A stretch of 64,000 bases of DNA from Colletotrichum lupini (lineage: Eukaryota > Ascomycota > Sordariomycetes > Glomerellales > Glomerellaceae): contig NC_064677.1 of NCBI RefSeq assembly GCF_023278565.1, positions 3,038,001-3,102,000 on the forward strand. The letters run 5' to 3'. The first letter of the stretch is position 1. Each line of letters starts with the position of its first letter. Shown here piece after piece: positions 50,383 to 62,031 of the stretch. The notes beneath the pieces are model-generated. The model ran no database searches and was not told where the DNA came from. It saw only the letters and a list, made by a program, of their open reading frames with translations. The position numbers were made by a program, and so were the translations under genes.

Positions 50383-53300
50383 ATCGTTTTTTAATTTCTT
50401 TTTCCTCCGATTTTTTATAAAAAGAAATTATTTTAAATTAGTCCTAATTACTATATATAATAGATCGTATTAAGCCCTCTACTTACTTTTTTTCTTTATA
50501 ACTACCTTTTTCGCTTCTTCTACTTTTTTTACTTAGTTCTTATCCCATTCTTTCTTAATAATCTCCCGATCTTAACCTTTATTACTTTAATTTTTCTTAG
50601 CTCTTTTTATTAATAATAATATTTAAAGAGTATAGGCTAGAGTTATATATATAGCTTTTATAATCAGGTCGTTATATTAATTAACTTATTACTCTTTTAT
50701 ACTCTTATTAATATCGGTTTTATTTATATATATATTATAATATTATAAAAAGTCTTAATAAAATTTAGCTAGTCCTTAATATTAGCGTTTACTATTTTTT
50801 CATATAATCTAATCGTAATTAGAGAGGGTATGTTTAATAACGTCCTATTTTAATTAGACCCTTAGTACTTTAATTAAAGTTTTTATAATAAGGCTATCTC
50901 CGCTCTTAATTAAAGTATTTAAAGGACTACTTTCTTAGTTATTTAGATTAGCTTTATTAAGAGCCGGGCTAAGGTATAATAATAACTTAAGTAGTAATAT
51001 ATTTAATAAAGACTACGTAACTTAATAAGTCTTAGGGGTATTAATTAAGTATATAAATTAATTATTAATAATAGCGTTTAGACACTAGTTAATAGCCTTT
51101 ATTAGTTTAATTACTTACGGAGTCCGATTAGGGTCACTACTTATTATAAATCCTCGGGTATTCTTTAGTATTTTTAAGGATCGATATAGTAAAGTTAACT
51201 TTTTAAAAATAATAAGTTTTTAATTAAGGCTCTTAATTATATCCTTCGTTTTTTAAAATATATAAGATCTATAGGAGTATAATAATTATAATTACGTAAG
51301 TTATAAGTTTTTAGATCTTATTTAGTAAATTTAAGGCTAGGTAGGTAAGAACCGGACTTTTAAAGAGTCGGCGCTTTATAAACGTTAGTTATAATATAAT
51401 TAGAATTATCTAAGTTAGTATAGGGCCTATTTTTAAAGTCCTAATTATATATTATATTTTTAAAAGACCTTTTTAAGGGAGGTCTTATTATATTAAAAGG
51501 GTAATAACCGTTATATTAAAACTTATAGCTAATTTATTAAATTTAAGCCGCGCGGAGTTTATTATTAAACGGTCTAAGGTATTTATAAGTTATTTAGTAT
51601 ATATTATAAGTTAAGTTAAGCTAGCTATATCGAACTACGTTACGAAACTATTTAAGTATATATAAACCGTATTCCTATTTATTTAGTTATTATACTATAG
51701 GGACTACGTAAGTGCTTATATCGATTAGTTATTAAATATAAAAAGGCGTATTAATCTAATTATAAAAGGCCTTTAGTACTTAAATATTATGAATAAATAT
51801 CTTTTTTAAATACCTAAGATCTTACTTCGGATCGTACTAATAAACTATACTATCTTATTAATTAATAATTATTTTTATAAAATAGCCCGGATTATTAGTA
51901 TAAAAAGAGAAGATTACTAAGTATACCGAAGTTTTAATCTTTTATGTAGTTTTTTAAGTTTAAGGGATTAGGATAGGGGTTTTATTTAGTTTAAAAATAC
52001 TCTCTTATCCTTTTTTAATTATAATTATATTATATACTAGAGCAAGGTCTCGTATTATAACTTCTATTATAAATCCGATTTTATATTTTTAAATTTAGTC
52101 TTTACGTAATAAGCGTTTTTAAAAATTATAATAATTAATTAGGGCTTTTATTATTTTATAATAGCTCTATCCTATTTAAGTCTTCTCGTTTTCTAAACCT
52201 TTAAAAGCCTCGGGGCGCTAATTAAAAAAGGGAAGTGCGTCCTTTATATTAAGCTAATTAAAAATATTAAATTTACGAGGGGTTAAGATTACTTGGAAAA
52301 AACTAGTTCGTTTAAATACTAAGCTTAGGTAATAATTAATATATACTTTATATTAATAGTTCGTATTAAAATTAATAAACTAAGAGTTTTTAATAGTTCG
52401 TATTAAAATTAATAAATTAAGAGTTTTTAATATTCGTTATAGTCTTAGGGTTAGTCTTATTAAAAATAATATATCTATTTAAATTCTACCTTTTTAATTA
52501 GTATTTAATATCGCTTTTAAAGTTTTTTATTATAATCGGGCCCTAAATTTATACTACGTCCTTTTTATTATCTAGTTTAAAAAGAGAGATAGGGGGAGAA
52601 GAGGCTATTATAAATAGCTAGGTTAATATTTATATAATAAAGTAAGAAGTTAAATTAAAAAAGGTTTAATTAGTAATAATTATAGGGAAGTAGTAACTTA
52701 GGTCTAAAAGTATAAGGGAAGGCTAAAGAGTATCTAAGTTAAAAATAGCTACTTAATAATAATAATAGTAGTTAAAAAAAGAAAAAGAAAAGTTAGGTAA
52801 CTAGGTAAAAAGCTACCCTTTTATATTAATTACGAGGTAGCCTTTATTAATTAAAAAAAAAGCGCTAAATTATAAATAATAAAAAAGCCCTAATCTTATA
52901 ATTTACTCTTTCCTCTTTTTATATAATAGCTATAATTTAGTATCGATTAGCTAAGAGGCCTATAGTACTTTCCTTTTTAATACCCTAGATCTAAGGGGGG
53001 GTATATAAAGGCCTTTTCTTAATCTTTCTAATCCCTTTTTATTTCTTTTTTTTAATAATAACTTCTTAATTATAATTATCTTTTTCTACTTATTCTCTCT
53101 TCTTTTTTTAATAATATAATCTATTTACTTATTATATTTAATACTTCGGCTATTAATAACGCGTATCGGATTACTAAAACTACTTATTATAACGTCCGGC
53201 TTTAGTAGTATTCCTCCTCTATTTCTAAAAAGGTTAATTTTTTAAAAGCTTAGGGTTATAAGTTCTAAGAGGTTAATAAAAAGTAAACTATAATAAGTAC

Positions 53301-54180
53301 TATGTTATTTAATCTTTTTAATTCTTATCCTAATTTAACGTTCCTCCTTCTTAGATCCTTAAAACTACTAATTAATTAACTCTTTTTAAATTAATTAGAG
53401 AGCTTTATACCGAATTCTATATTATAAATCCTTAAGTTAATAAGTATATTAAAAAATAAATAGCTTAGAAGTTTTAGTAATTAACTACGAATTAAAACGT
53501 TATTCAGAAGTACGTTTATAAACGGGGTATTATAAGTAGATCGTTTTTATAGAGCTATTAGGTTTTTATTAATTATAACTATACTAATCCCTTTAGCCCT
53601 CTATTTTAATAACTAAGTAAGCGAACTCTTATTATTAATTCTTTAATTATCTAGGCTTATAGCGTTCGGAATACTATACTTTATAATTATTACGCGAGGT
53701 CTTTTTAAAAATATATTAGTTTTAATATTAATAAGCTAGTTAAAAAGAGAGTCCCTTACTTTAAGTACGTTTTTTTACTAAATTACTTTAATAATCGATA
53801 TAGTAATTATATATATTCTAAGGGTAAGAAATACTACTTCGAGAAGAGCTATAATTAGTAAGATATTAAATAATCCGGGGCCGACCTTAAGTAAGGCTAT
53901 TATTATTATTATATAATAAGTAATAATAGGGTAGCGTCTCTAATCCTAACTAATATTAAAAAAGTTAAGACTTCGGTTTATATAGTTTTTAACTATATTA
54001 ATAATACTAAGGCCGAGGAAAATAAGTATAATTCCGTTCTTAAGGATACCACTTTAATATACTTTATTAAAAACTACGTATTTATAATTTATAAAAGTTA
54101 TTAATATATTAAAATAAGATAAGTAAAATAAGAAGCTATATAAGCTAAGCTAAATACTAAGCGGGCTTAATTAACTAAGG
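50383..54180 (-). other. Unassigned 3' region of Gypsy copy 2
   Basis: This is collinear with 18,205-22,264 of copy 1. As in copy 1, no known domain was found. A plus-strand frame at about 51,350-52,310 aligns codon by codon with copy 1 but is rich in stops. A 37-bp tandem duplication at 52,354-52,427 is found only in this copy. Confidence 0.7.
52354..52427. repeat. 37-bp tandem duplication
   Basis: Two near-identical 37-bp units begin taatagttcgtattaaaatt at 52,354 and 52,391 and differ at one C/T site. Copy 1 has a single unit (near 20,260-20,295), so the duplication arose in this copy. Confidence 0.85.
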
Positions 54181-54459
54181 AACTCGGCTTAAATACTTAA
54201 AGAGAGGGATAGGGTTTTTTAATATAATTATATAGTTGATAAATAAAGTCGTTAGGTTTTTAATTATAATAACTAAAAAATAATTCTTTTCTTCTTATCG
54301 TCTTTTTACGTTTTTATTTTAAATTTAGGTAAAAGGATAACTAAAGAATTAATAAGATTTAGTAATATCCCTATAAAATAAATATTTAATAAATAAAGCT
54401 CGTAGTTTATATTAGGGATTTAGTAATAATAAGAAGTAATCTACCCCTCTTAAGAAGCT

Positions 54460-55600
54460 TTTATTTATAATCGGGTTTACTTAGTAAGTAATAGAGTATC
54501 CTCGTCCCTAAAGTTTATTATATTATTATTATAATCGAGAGGTAGAATTACGGTTTTAATTATATTATCCTATAAGGATAGAAAGTTAGCTAAGTTAAAA
54601 ATAAAGTTATTATAAAGATTAGACTCGTTAAGTAATAAGTAGAGGCCTTCTGGAGACTTTAAGAACTTTTTAAGCTAATTATTAATATAAGTAGCCCTTG
54701 TAATTAGGTTATTAATAAGCGTTTTTAGCTAATATAACGATCCGTTCGGAGCGGCTAAGTAAATATGAAAAGGTCCTTATTAATAATAATTAAGCTTTTT
54801 AAAAGTTAATATATCGATCTTTTATTAAACGTTAAAAACGAGAACTAAATCGCTAAGTTATAACTTTATTAATTAAAAAGAGTACGAGGAGTTAAACTAG
54901 TTACGGGTTTAGGCTCGATATTAAGTAACTTTATTAGCTATAACTTTTTAATTATTTATTAAAAAGGTAAAAGCTCGTAATCGGGCCTAGACCTTTTAAT
55001 CCGTTATATATATATTTTTTTAATTAAGTACTTTCTAAATCGCCGTTTTCTTTTTAATTAGGGTCGTTATATAACGACTATAAATAAAATAGAATAGTAT
55101 ATAACTTAATAATACTTCAATAATTATCTTATTTTTAAAAAGGGCTGTAGTAAATATAGGTTTAATATCTTTTTTTCTTTAACTTAATTAAATACGAAGT
55201 ATATATATAATAAGTTAATAACCCTTTTTAAAGAGCCCGTTAGCACAAGGGTTATAAGCTAATATAACTTTTTATTAAGTACTATATCGTTAATTAAGCT
55301 AAGTAATAGCGCTTATATTCTCTCGTCCCCCGTTAATAATTAAGGTACCGTAAATCTTATAATAGTAAATAATATCTTTTTAAATAAACTTCGTAATATT
55401 TTTTAATATAGCGTCCGTTATAATCCGTACTTCTAAGTACCTTATAAACTTATAACGCGCCTTAATAACTTTTTATTTACCTATATACTAAATATTCAAG
55501 TAAACTTTAAAAAAAAGTTCGTAAATCGGGACCGTAAATATATAGGGGTCGTTAAAGCGTTATAATCTAGCTTTTTAATAAGCTTTATAAGGTATAATTA
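54460..55600 (-). pseudogene. pol: Integrase remnant (Gypsy copy 2)
   Basis: This is the inverted counterpart of 17,050-18,200, collinear around the agcccgttagcacaaggg block at about 55,230. Read on the minus strand this gives the N-G-x-x-x-x-G motif region, less damaged than copy 1 (it keeps a CpA). Function and decay are as in copy 1. Confidence 0.78.
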
Positions 55601-56049
55601 GCTCCCGGGCTTAAGTATATATTCTTAGCTAATAATATTATTTTATAAAATAGAAATAAGTAGCCTCTCGTCCCCTATACTTAGATTTATTATATATTTT
55701 ATTACTTAGGTCTACTTAGTAGCGCTTATTATTAATTACTTAGGTAAGTTAGGGGTAAGTCTTTATTCCTTATTAAAATAGAAGTTTATTTTATATAATA
55801 AATCGCATCGTTATCTATTTAAAATATCTAAACCGATTAAAAGGTATACTCGCTAGCCTCTTTAAAATAAAAAAGAAATAGGTAATTTATTTTAAAAGAT
55901 CTATTTATTATTTATCTAGCGCTAGTATATCGGCCGGAATATTTATTTCTTATACCTAATTAATAGTAGCGTTATTACGGCTATATACTATAAGAAAAAA
56001 GTTCTTTATAACGCGTACTTATAAAACTCCTGCGTTAATAAAGTCCTTA

Positions 56050-57300
56050 ATATCTTTATTAAGCTCTATTTTAATCAAGTTAAATTAACTAAGGGGTTTT
56101 TTTAAAAAGCTATTCGCTATAATATTTTTCTTTTTATTAATATACTTAATCTTAAAGTCGAAAAGTCTAATTTAAAAGAGCTATCGCGTTATTATTATTA
56201 ATAATAAGTTATTCGCTATATTATTAATCTAAGTAATTAGAACCTAGGCGTTAGGTTTTAATAAGAAGTTAATCTTAAATAAATAGTTATAAAGACGCTT
56301 TAGGCTTATTAAAACGCCTCGTATTTTAAGCTTATTAAAGTTATAATTAAGTTCTAGCCCGCGCTATAATCTACTCTTATATTAAGTAATAATATGCTTA
56401 TTATTAACAATCTAACTAAGCGTATTACCCTATCTTTTAATACTAATATTTATTATAAAAGTAATTTACCTAGCTTCGGTACTATAGTTTAATAGAACTA
56501 GAACGGGGGTAGTAATAATTACCTTTTAAGCGTTTTTATAGCCTCGATCTACAGCGCTCCTTATTTAAAAAATTAGTTCTTATTAAATAGGGAGTATAAT
56601 AGTACTATTATAAAAAAAGAATACTTAATTTAGTAGTAATAGAAGGTAATAATACTAAGAAACGATCTAATTTCTAAGACGTTTAAGTATTTTATTTATT
56701 TAAAGATTTTAAGGACTTTAGCTTAATTAAGCCGTTTCTTTTTTATACTATAGAGGTAGCTTATAATAATTATAAATAGCTAGTATTATTATAACTTCGC
56801 TCTAGAAATAGTATAGCTAGCTAGCTCGATATTAACTAAGACCTAATTAATATTTTAAAAATACTCGTAAATAAATTACTAAATCCCGGGATAGTTAGTT
56901 AGATATTTATTATTATAGTAGGATTACGGGCCTTTAATTATAATATTATTAATAAAAGCGCTATAGTATTTTAGAATTAGGTTATAGAGAATATAAATTA
57001 TAATCCGATAGAACTAGGCTACTAAATATATTACTTTTTATAAGAGGGTATAATATTTATATAGCCTGAGTAAAGTTAAAAAGGTCGTTAAATCGCAGCT
57101 CTTTTTATTTAAAAAGATCTAATCGTAATTAAAAAAGAAATTTAAAAAAAGGATAAGCTAATTTATAATAAATTCTTTTAAGAACTCGTTAGTATTAAGT
57201 AGTTACTAAGCGTTTCAAAAAGTAATAGCGTTAACCTTAATTATTAAGTTAATTAGCTAAAGACTACTGTCTGTTTTTATTATTAAGAACTAAGGGTTTT
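56050..57300 (-). pseudogene. pol: Reverse transcriptase and RNase H remnant (Gypsy copy 2)
   Basis: This is the inverted counterpart of 15,370-16,620. The catalytic region reads F-I-N-N-I-I-I-K-G-P around 56,925-56,955, with both Asp codons as AAT. That is the expected RIP product of GAT GAT following T. This copy therefore preserves the ancestral pattern better than copy 1, where the first codon is AGT. RNase H follows to the left, to about 56,050. Confidence 0.88.
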
Positions 57301-60149
57301 AATACGTAGTATAGCTTTTTTTAATAATACCTCGGGCGATACGTTTTTATATTATTTCGAAGGCTTTTAATAATAGAGCCTTTAGGATAGGGATACCTTT
57401 TACTTATTAAGCCTTATAGGGTATAGTTTTAATTAATTATAATAGCGCGATTATAAAGTTAAAGCGGCCGTATTTAGAGAAGTCTTATACTAATACCTTT
57501 TTTTAATTAAAAAGTATTTATTTAAAGAGATCTTATTTACGAAGTAGGAGGTAGTTATAATTCTTAATAATAACTTAGAGTCGATCGTTCGTTAATTTAA
57601 AGCCTAGTTTTATATTTAATATTTTTATAAGGGCCCGATCGGTCTTATAGCTTATTCTTAACCTTTTTAACCTTTTTAAGTTTTTAATAAGGATTATTAT
57701 TAAGTATTAATTTATTAAAAGGCGCGTCATTAACTAACTAGACTTTCTAATCTTTTTTTTTATATATTATATTAATTTTGATAGTATAAGGAATTCTATA
57801 AAAAGCTTTTTTAATTACTTTATATAACTTTAACGCTTCTCCTCTTAGTTTTTTAATTTATTATTCGATATATAACTCTTCTTATTAAGAAGTAAGTATT
57901 TTTGTTAAGAAACGTAAATCGTTTTAATTAGCCGTTTAATTTAGCTTATTTTTAGTTTTATTACGAGTAGTTACTATTACTCTCTTAATTTATATAATTT
58001 AAAGCTAGATTATATAGAGCGCAACCGTAATTATAATCTAGTTAGCTTAGTTTTAGTTTAAAACTACTATAATACGCTCGTCTTTTTTTAGTTCGGATTC
58101 TAAGTAGGGGTTATTAAAATTAGTAGTATTCTTAGTTATATTATTAGTATTTAGTTTTTCAATCCGAAGACTTCCTCTATATATTATTTAAAATAGAATA
58201 AGATATCCTTTATATTTTAAAAACCGTTCATTTTAATTATCCTTACGGGGATCCTTAGCCTCGCGTTTTTAATATAAATTAGAATAGTAATTATTAATTT
58301 ATTATATCCGAAAAATAGCTTAGTATTTTATATAAATAGAACACTTAGTAATAACGGATTAGAGGTCTCTCGCTCGTTTTTAATAAAGAAATAAGTAGTT
58401 ATTTTAAATTTATTAATTTATATATCTATAAAGTAGAAGCTATTGAAAGTTATTTAGTTAGCTAGATCGTACTTAAACGTCTATATTTAGAGTTTTATTA
58501 TTATATAGGAAATATTAGCTTTTTTAACGTATTATTTTAAGAGGATATTAACTTATGCCCTAGTATTTAGGATGATAACGATCGTTAAACCCTTATTATT
58601 CTAATTTACACTAAATATTTAAATTTTTAACTATAAGTAGGCGTTTAAAATTATAGAAATTAGAAGCTTAGAAATCGGATTAGCGCTTCTAACTTCATCA
58701 ATCTTAGCTATATAGCTCGGCTTTAAAAAGAGGTTCTTATTATACTTATTAAAGAAATCCTTAATATCCTTTTATTATTATTTATTTTTTATTAAATTAG
58801 CTAAGGATCTCGGAGCTTTTAATAAGATTTTATTAGTATTAAAATACCCTTAATTACGTATTAAAGTTATTATTATTATAATATATTTTAATATAATTCT
58901 TTATAAAAGGTTTATAAAAAACGAGATCGGGACCTCGAGCCTCTTTTTTATTAACCTTTTAGCCTTAATCTTAAGGTTAAGGTTGCGGGGCTAATTTATA
59001 GTTATTACTTTTTAAGTTTTATAAAAAAGAGGCTCTTAGGTTCTTTAAGTATTAGTATTATAAGTATTAATTAAAACTTTAATAAGCTAGGGCCTAGAGG
59101 TAGATCTAAGAGTTACGTTTTTTACTATTTTAAGAACCTCGTTATTATTATCGATTTTTATAATTTTCTTTTTTAATTAAAAAAAGAAACCGTCTTTTTT
59201 TTAAATTATAAAAGCTAGTTTAGGCTATTAATATCATATGTTTTTTTAAAATATAGTTTAGTTACTAAGGTACGATTCTTAAGAAGTCTTTCCTTATAAA
59301 CGGTATAAACGTTTATTTAGTTATAATAACCTAAATAAGGTCGTACTATATAAACGTATTTAACCGTACTTATAAGATTAGTAAAAAAGAATATAGGTAT
59401 AGTTTACTAAGGTAGTTTAATTTAATAATTTAAAATCTATTTAGTTGAAAGTTTAGTATCTTTTTAAGTTAATATATTTACTACGTAAAAAAAGAGGGTA
59501 ATACGATTAGTAATTGCGTACTTTCTTTTATTTTTAATTATAGTAAAAGGGATATTATTTATAAACTTATACCCGTTACGCTTTTTATAATACTAAGCTC
59601 TTTAAGCTAAAATAATAAGATAGGTATCCTTATCAAGAGTATACTAACCGTAATCCCTAATAATTTAATAATATCAACTTTAGTAATATTAATAGCGATC
59701 CCTAGGTTTTATAATTAGGGGCCGATTAGGACGCGTAGTACTTATATTAAATATATAAGTAGGGTCTTAAAAATAAACGCTATTTTAATAGATTTTTAAC
59801 TTATTTATCTTATTAACTAGGTTAGAATTAGTAGTATTATTAGCGGCTACCTAAGTAACCTAGACCTTTATTATTAACTAATAATATCATTAGCGGTTTA
59901 GATATTAATACTAAATATTATTACGTACTTAAGGAATAGGGGGTCGTAATAAGGGTTCGGGTTAACTTTAATCGTTTATAAAGAGTAGGCTATATTCTTT
60001 TTTATATATAATCGCGTTAAAAAGTCTTATTTTAAACCTCGTATATTTTATCAATTTAATAAAGCTATTTAAAATAACCCCGACTTCTTTTATTATTTCT
60101 TTTATAATATCAATATAGAACCGCTTATATATAGCTTTAATTAAGCTCT

Positions 60150-60505
60150 TATTAATTATAATATAAAGGTCTTATTACTTAATAAAAGTAATAACGTTAT
60201 TAATTTTAGTAAATAGTACTTAAATAGAGTTTAAATTAGAAAATAAAATAAGTAGCCCCTTAGTAACCTTTTTAATTTATTTTTCCTTATTTAAAAAGCG
60301 ATTAGTATCTTATTTTTTATATTCTTATAAACAAAATCCTTAGCTTAGGCTTAGGGTAATCCTCTAATTACGTTTTTAATTAGAGTTTAATAATCTCTTC
60401 TTATAATATATATAATAAGCTTATTTTTAAATTAGTCCGGGACTTTATTAATTTTATACTAATCCTCGAACGTTTTTAAGAAGTTTACGATATTATTATT
60501 TTTAA
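60150..60505 (-). pseudogene. gag: Gag core remnant (Gypsy copy 2)
   Basis: This is the inverted counterpart of 12,170-12,520. Reading leftward from about 60,505 gives the same order of Asn-Ile, Phe-Leu-Lys and basic segments with stops at the Gln positions. Its decay is equal to that of copy 1. Confidence 0.68.
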
Positions 60506-61632
60506 AGACTATAGTCCTTTTTTAATTAGGGAATAGTATTTTATAAAAACTTATATTTTTTATTAAATTAGGCTAAGGAATTATAAGAACCTTAATTTAA
60601 AGCATAATAGTTTAGATTTAAGTAGCGATAGTGCTTAAAAAGGTATTAATTAAGGTATTTATTTTAACCTAAGTTATAATTAGTTTTTTTTAATTAAATT
60701 AGTAAGTAAATTTATTAAAAAGGGTAGCTTTTTCAATATTAAATAACTCCGCAGCCTATAGGTCTTAATAAACTATAAAAGTTAGTTTAGTAAATAGTTT
60801 ATTTAAAGTAAAAGGGTTAAGTTCGTATAATCAAACGTCCTAAGGGGCGCTAATAGTAGCGAAAGTAACGTATTAGTTATTTATATTTACGATTTAAAGT
60901 TATTGAAAATATAGTTTATTAATTCTATTTATAATTTTAATAGTTTTATATTAGTTTATTTATTTTAAATAGAGTTTAGAAAGAGAGGAAAGGAGCCGTC
61001 TTAATAATTAGAGCGTAGCCGTTATTCTAATTAACGTAATTTAGGCCGTTCTTCTTAGTCCTTATTATATATATAACTAAAGTTTTAATTAGACGTCGTA
61101 TTAGGCTTATAATAATAATAATTAAAATTATTAGTAAGTCTAGTTAAAAGCTAGTTTTATAAGCGTCCTTAGCCTAATATATCCGCACTTCTAAATAGGT
61201 TTATTATTAAGTTTTTAAGCTATATTAATTAGTAAAAAGAAGTTTAGTTAAATAATTAGTTATACTTATTAAGGTATTTTATTAGTTCTAATCCTAACTC
61301 GTTATTGGTTTTATTATTTTATTATAGTATCTTATACTTAGGCTTAATTCGGTCCTAAGTATTTACGTCTTTTTCTATTTATTTATCTTATTCGCCTCTT
61401 AGGGTCTATTATATCCCCCGTTTTATTAAATAAGAAGCCTTTTTTATACGTCTTTGTTTTTATATCTTAATTATCTAATCGTCTTTTTTTAAATTAGAGT
61501 CTTACTACTTATATTCGTTTTAATCGTTATACCGTTTTCCCTAATTAATAATTTAAAATATCTCTAATCAAGTTAGGCTTTCTCTTATTTATTTTCTTAT
61601 TTAATAAAAAAGGGATTTTTAAAAGGGGAGAT

Positions 61633-62031
61633 TATTAGAAACGTATAAGGTATAAGGGACTCTCGCGGTGCGGTACTTTAAAACAATTACTAATATTTAT
61701 AAAAATAATATAAGATACCTCTTTTAATTAGGTTAATATAGTCTTAATTAATAGAGCTATAACTAAGGGAAAGAGGATAGTATTAACCGGATTAAAAAAG
61801 TAGACTTTTTAATCGTTTTATATTATTATATTTAAAAATAAACTATTAAAAAAGCTCTAGTTCGATTTTAAAAAGTATATATATAATTAAAGTAAAAGTC
61901 CGCGCTACTAAGCTCTTATTTTTAATTAGGGCCCTTTTTTTTATATCTTACTCCGATTAGCTCTCTTATAGATCTTAGACTTAATTAGCTTTAAAAAGGA
62001 CCGCTAGAACTAATCGCCCTACCCTATTCTA
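61633..62031 (-). repeat. 5' LTR of Gypsy copy 2
   Basis: This 399-bp LTR starts tattagaaac and ends ccctattcta. Inward of it, at 61,632 and below, the sequence matches the post-LTR leader of copy 1 (atctccc on the minus strand). LINE sequence starts at 62,032. Confidence 0.93.

Larger units (their letters stand above)
49983..62031 (-). mobile_element. Ty3/Gypsy LTR retrotransposon, copy 2 (12.0 kb, inverted)
   Basis: This 12,049-bp copy of the element at 10,635-22,664 is in opposite orientation, with LTRs at 49,983-50,382 (3') and 61,633-62,031 (5'). Internal landmarks match throughout: gag core at about 60,150-60,505, RT catalytic pair at 56,945-56,950, and the 3' unassigned region at 50,383-54,180. 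The right edge abuts LINE 5' sequence exactly, so it sits within a LINE copy. No exact 5-bp target duplication is visible (ttata left, gtagt right). All frames are RIP-broken. Confidence 0.95.

Noticed and set aside
51350..52310. Antisense ORF in the Gypsy 3' region, alignable in both copies
   Set aside because: Stops occur at about one codon in nine, as in background, and differences between copies show no third-position bias. Reported only as a possibility, not as a gene.
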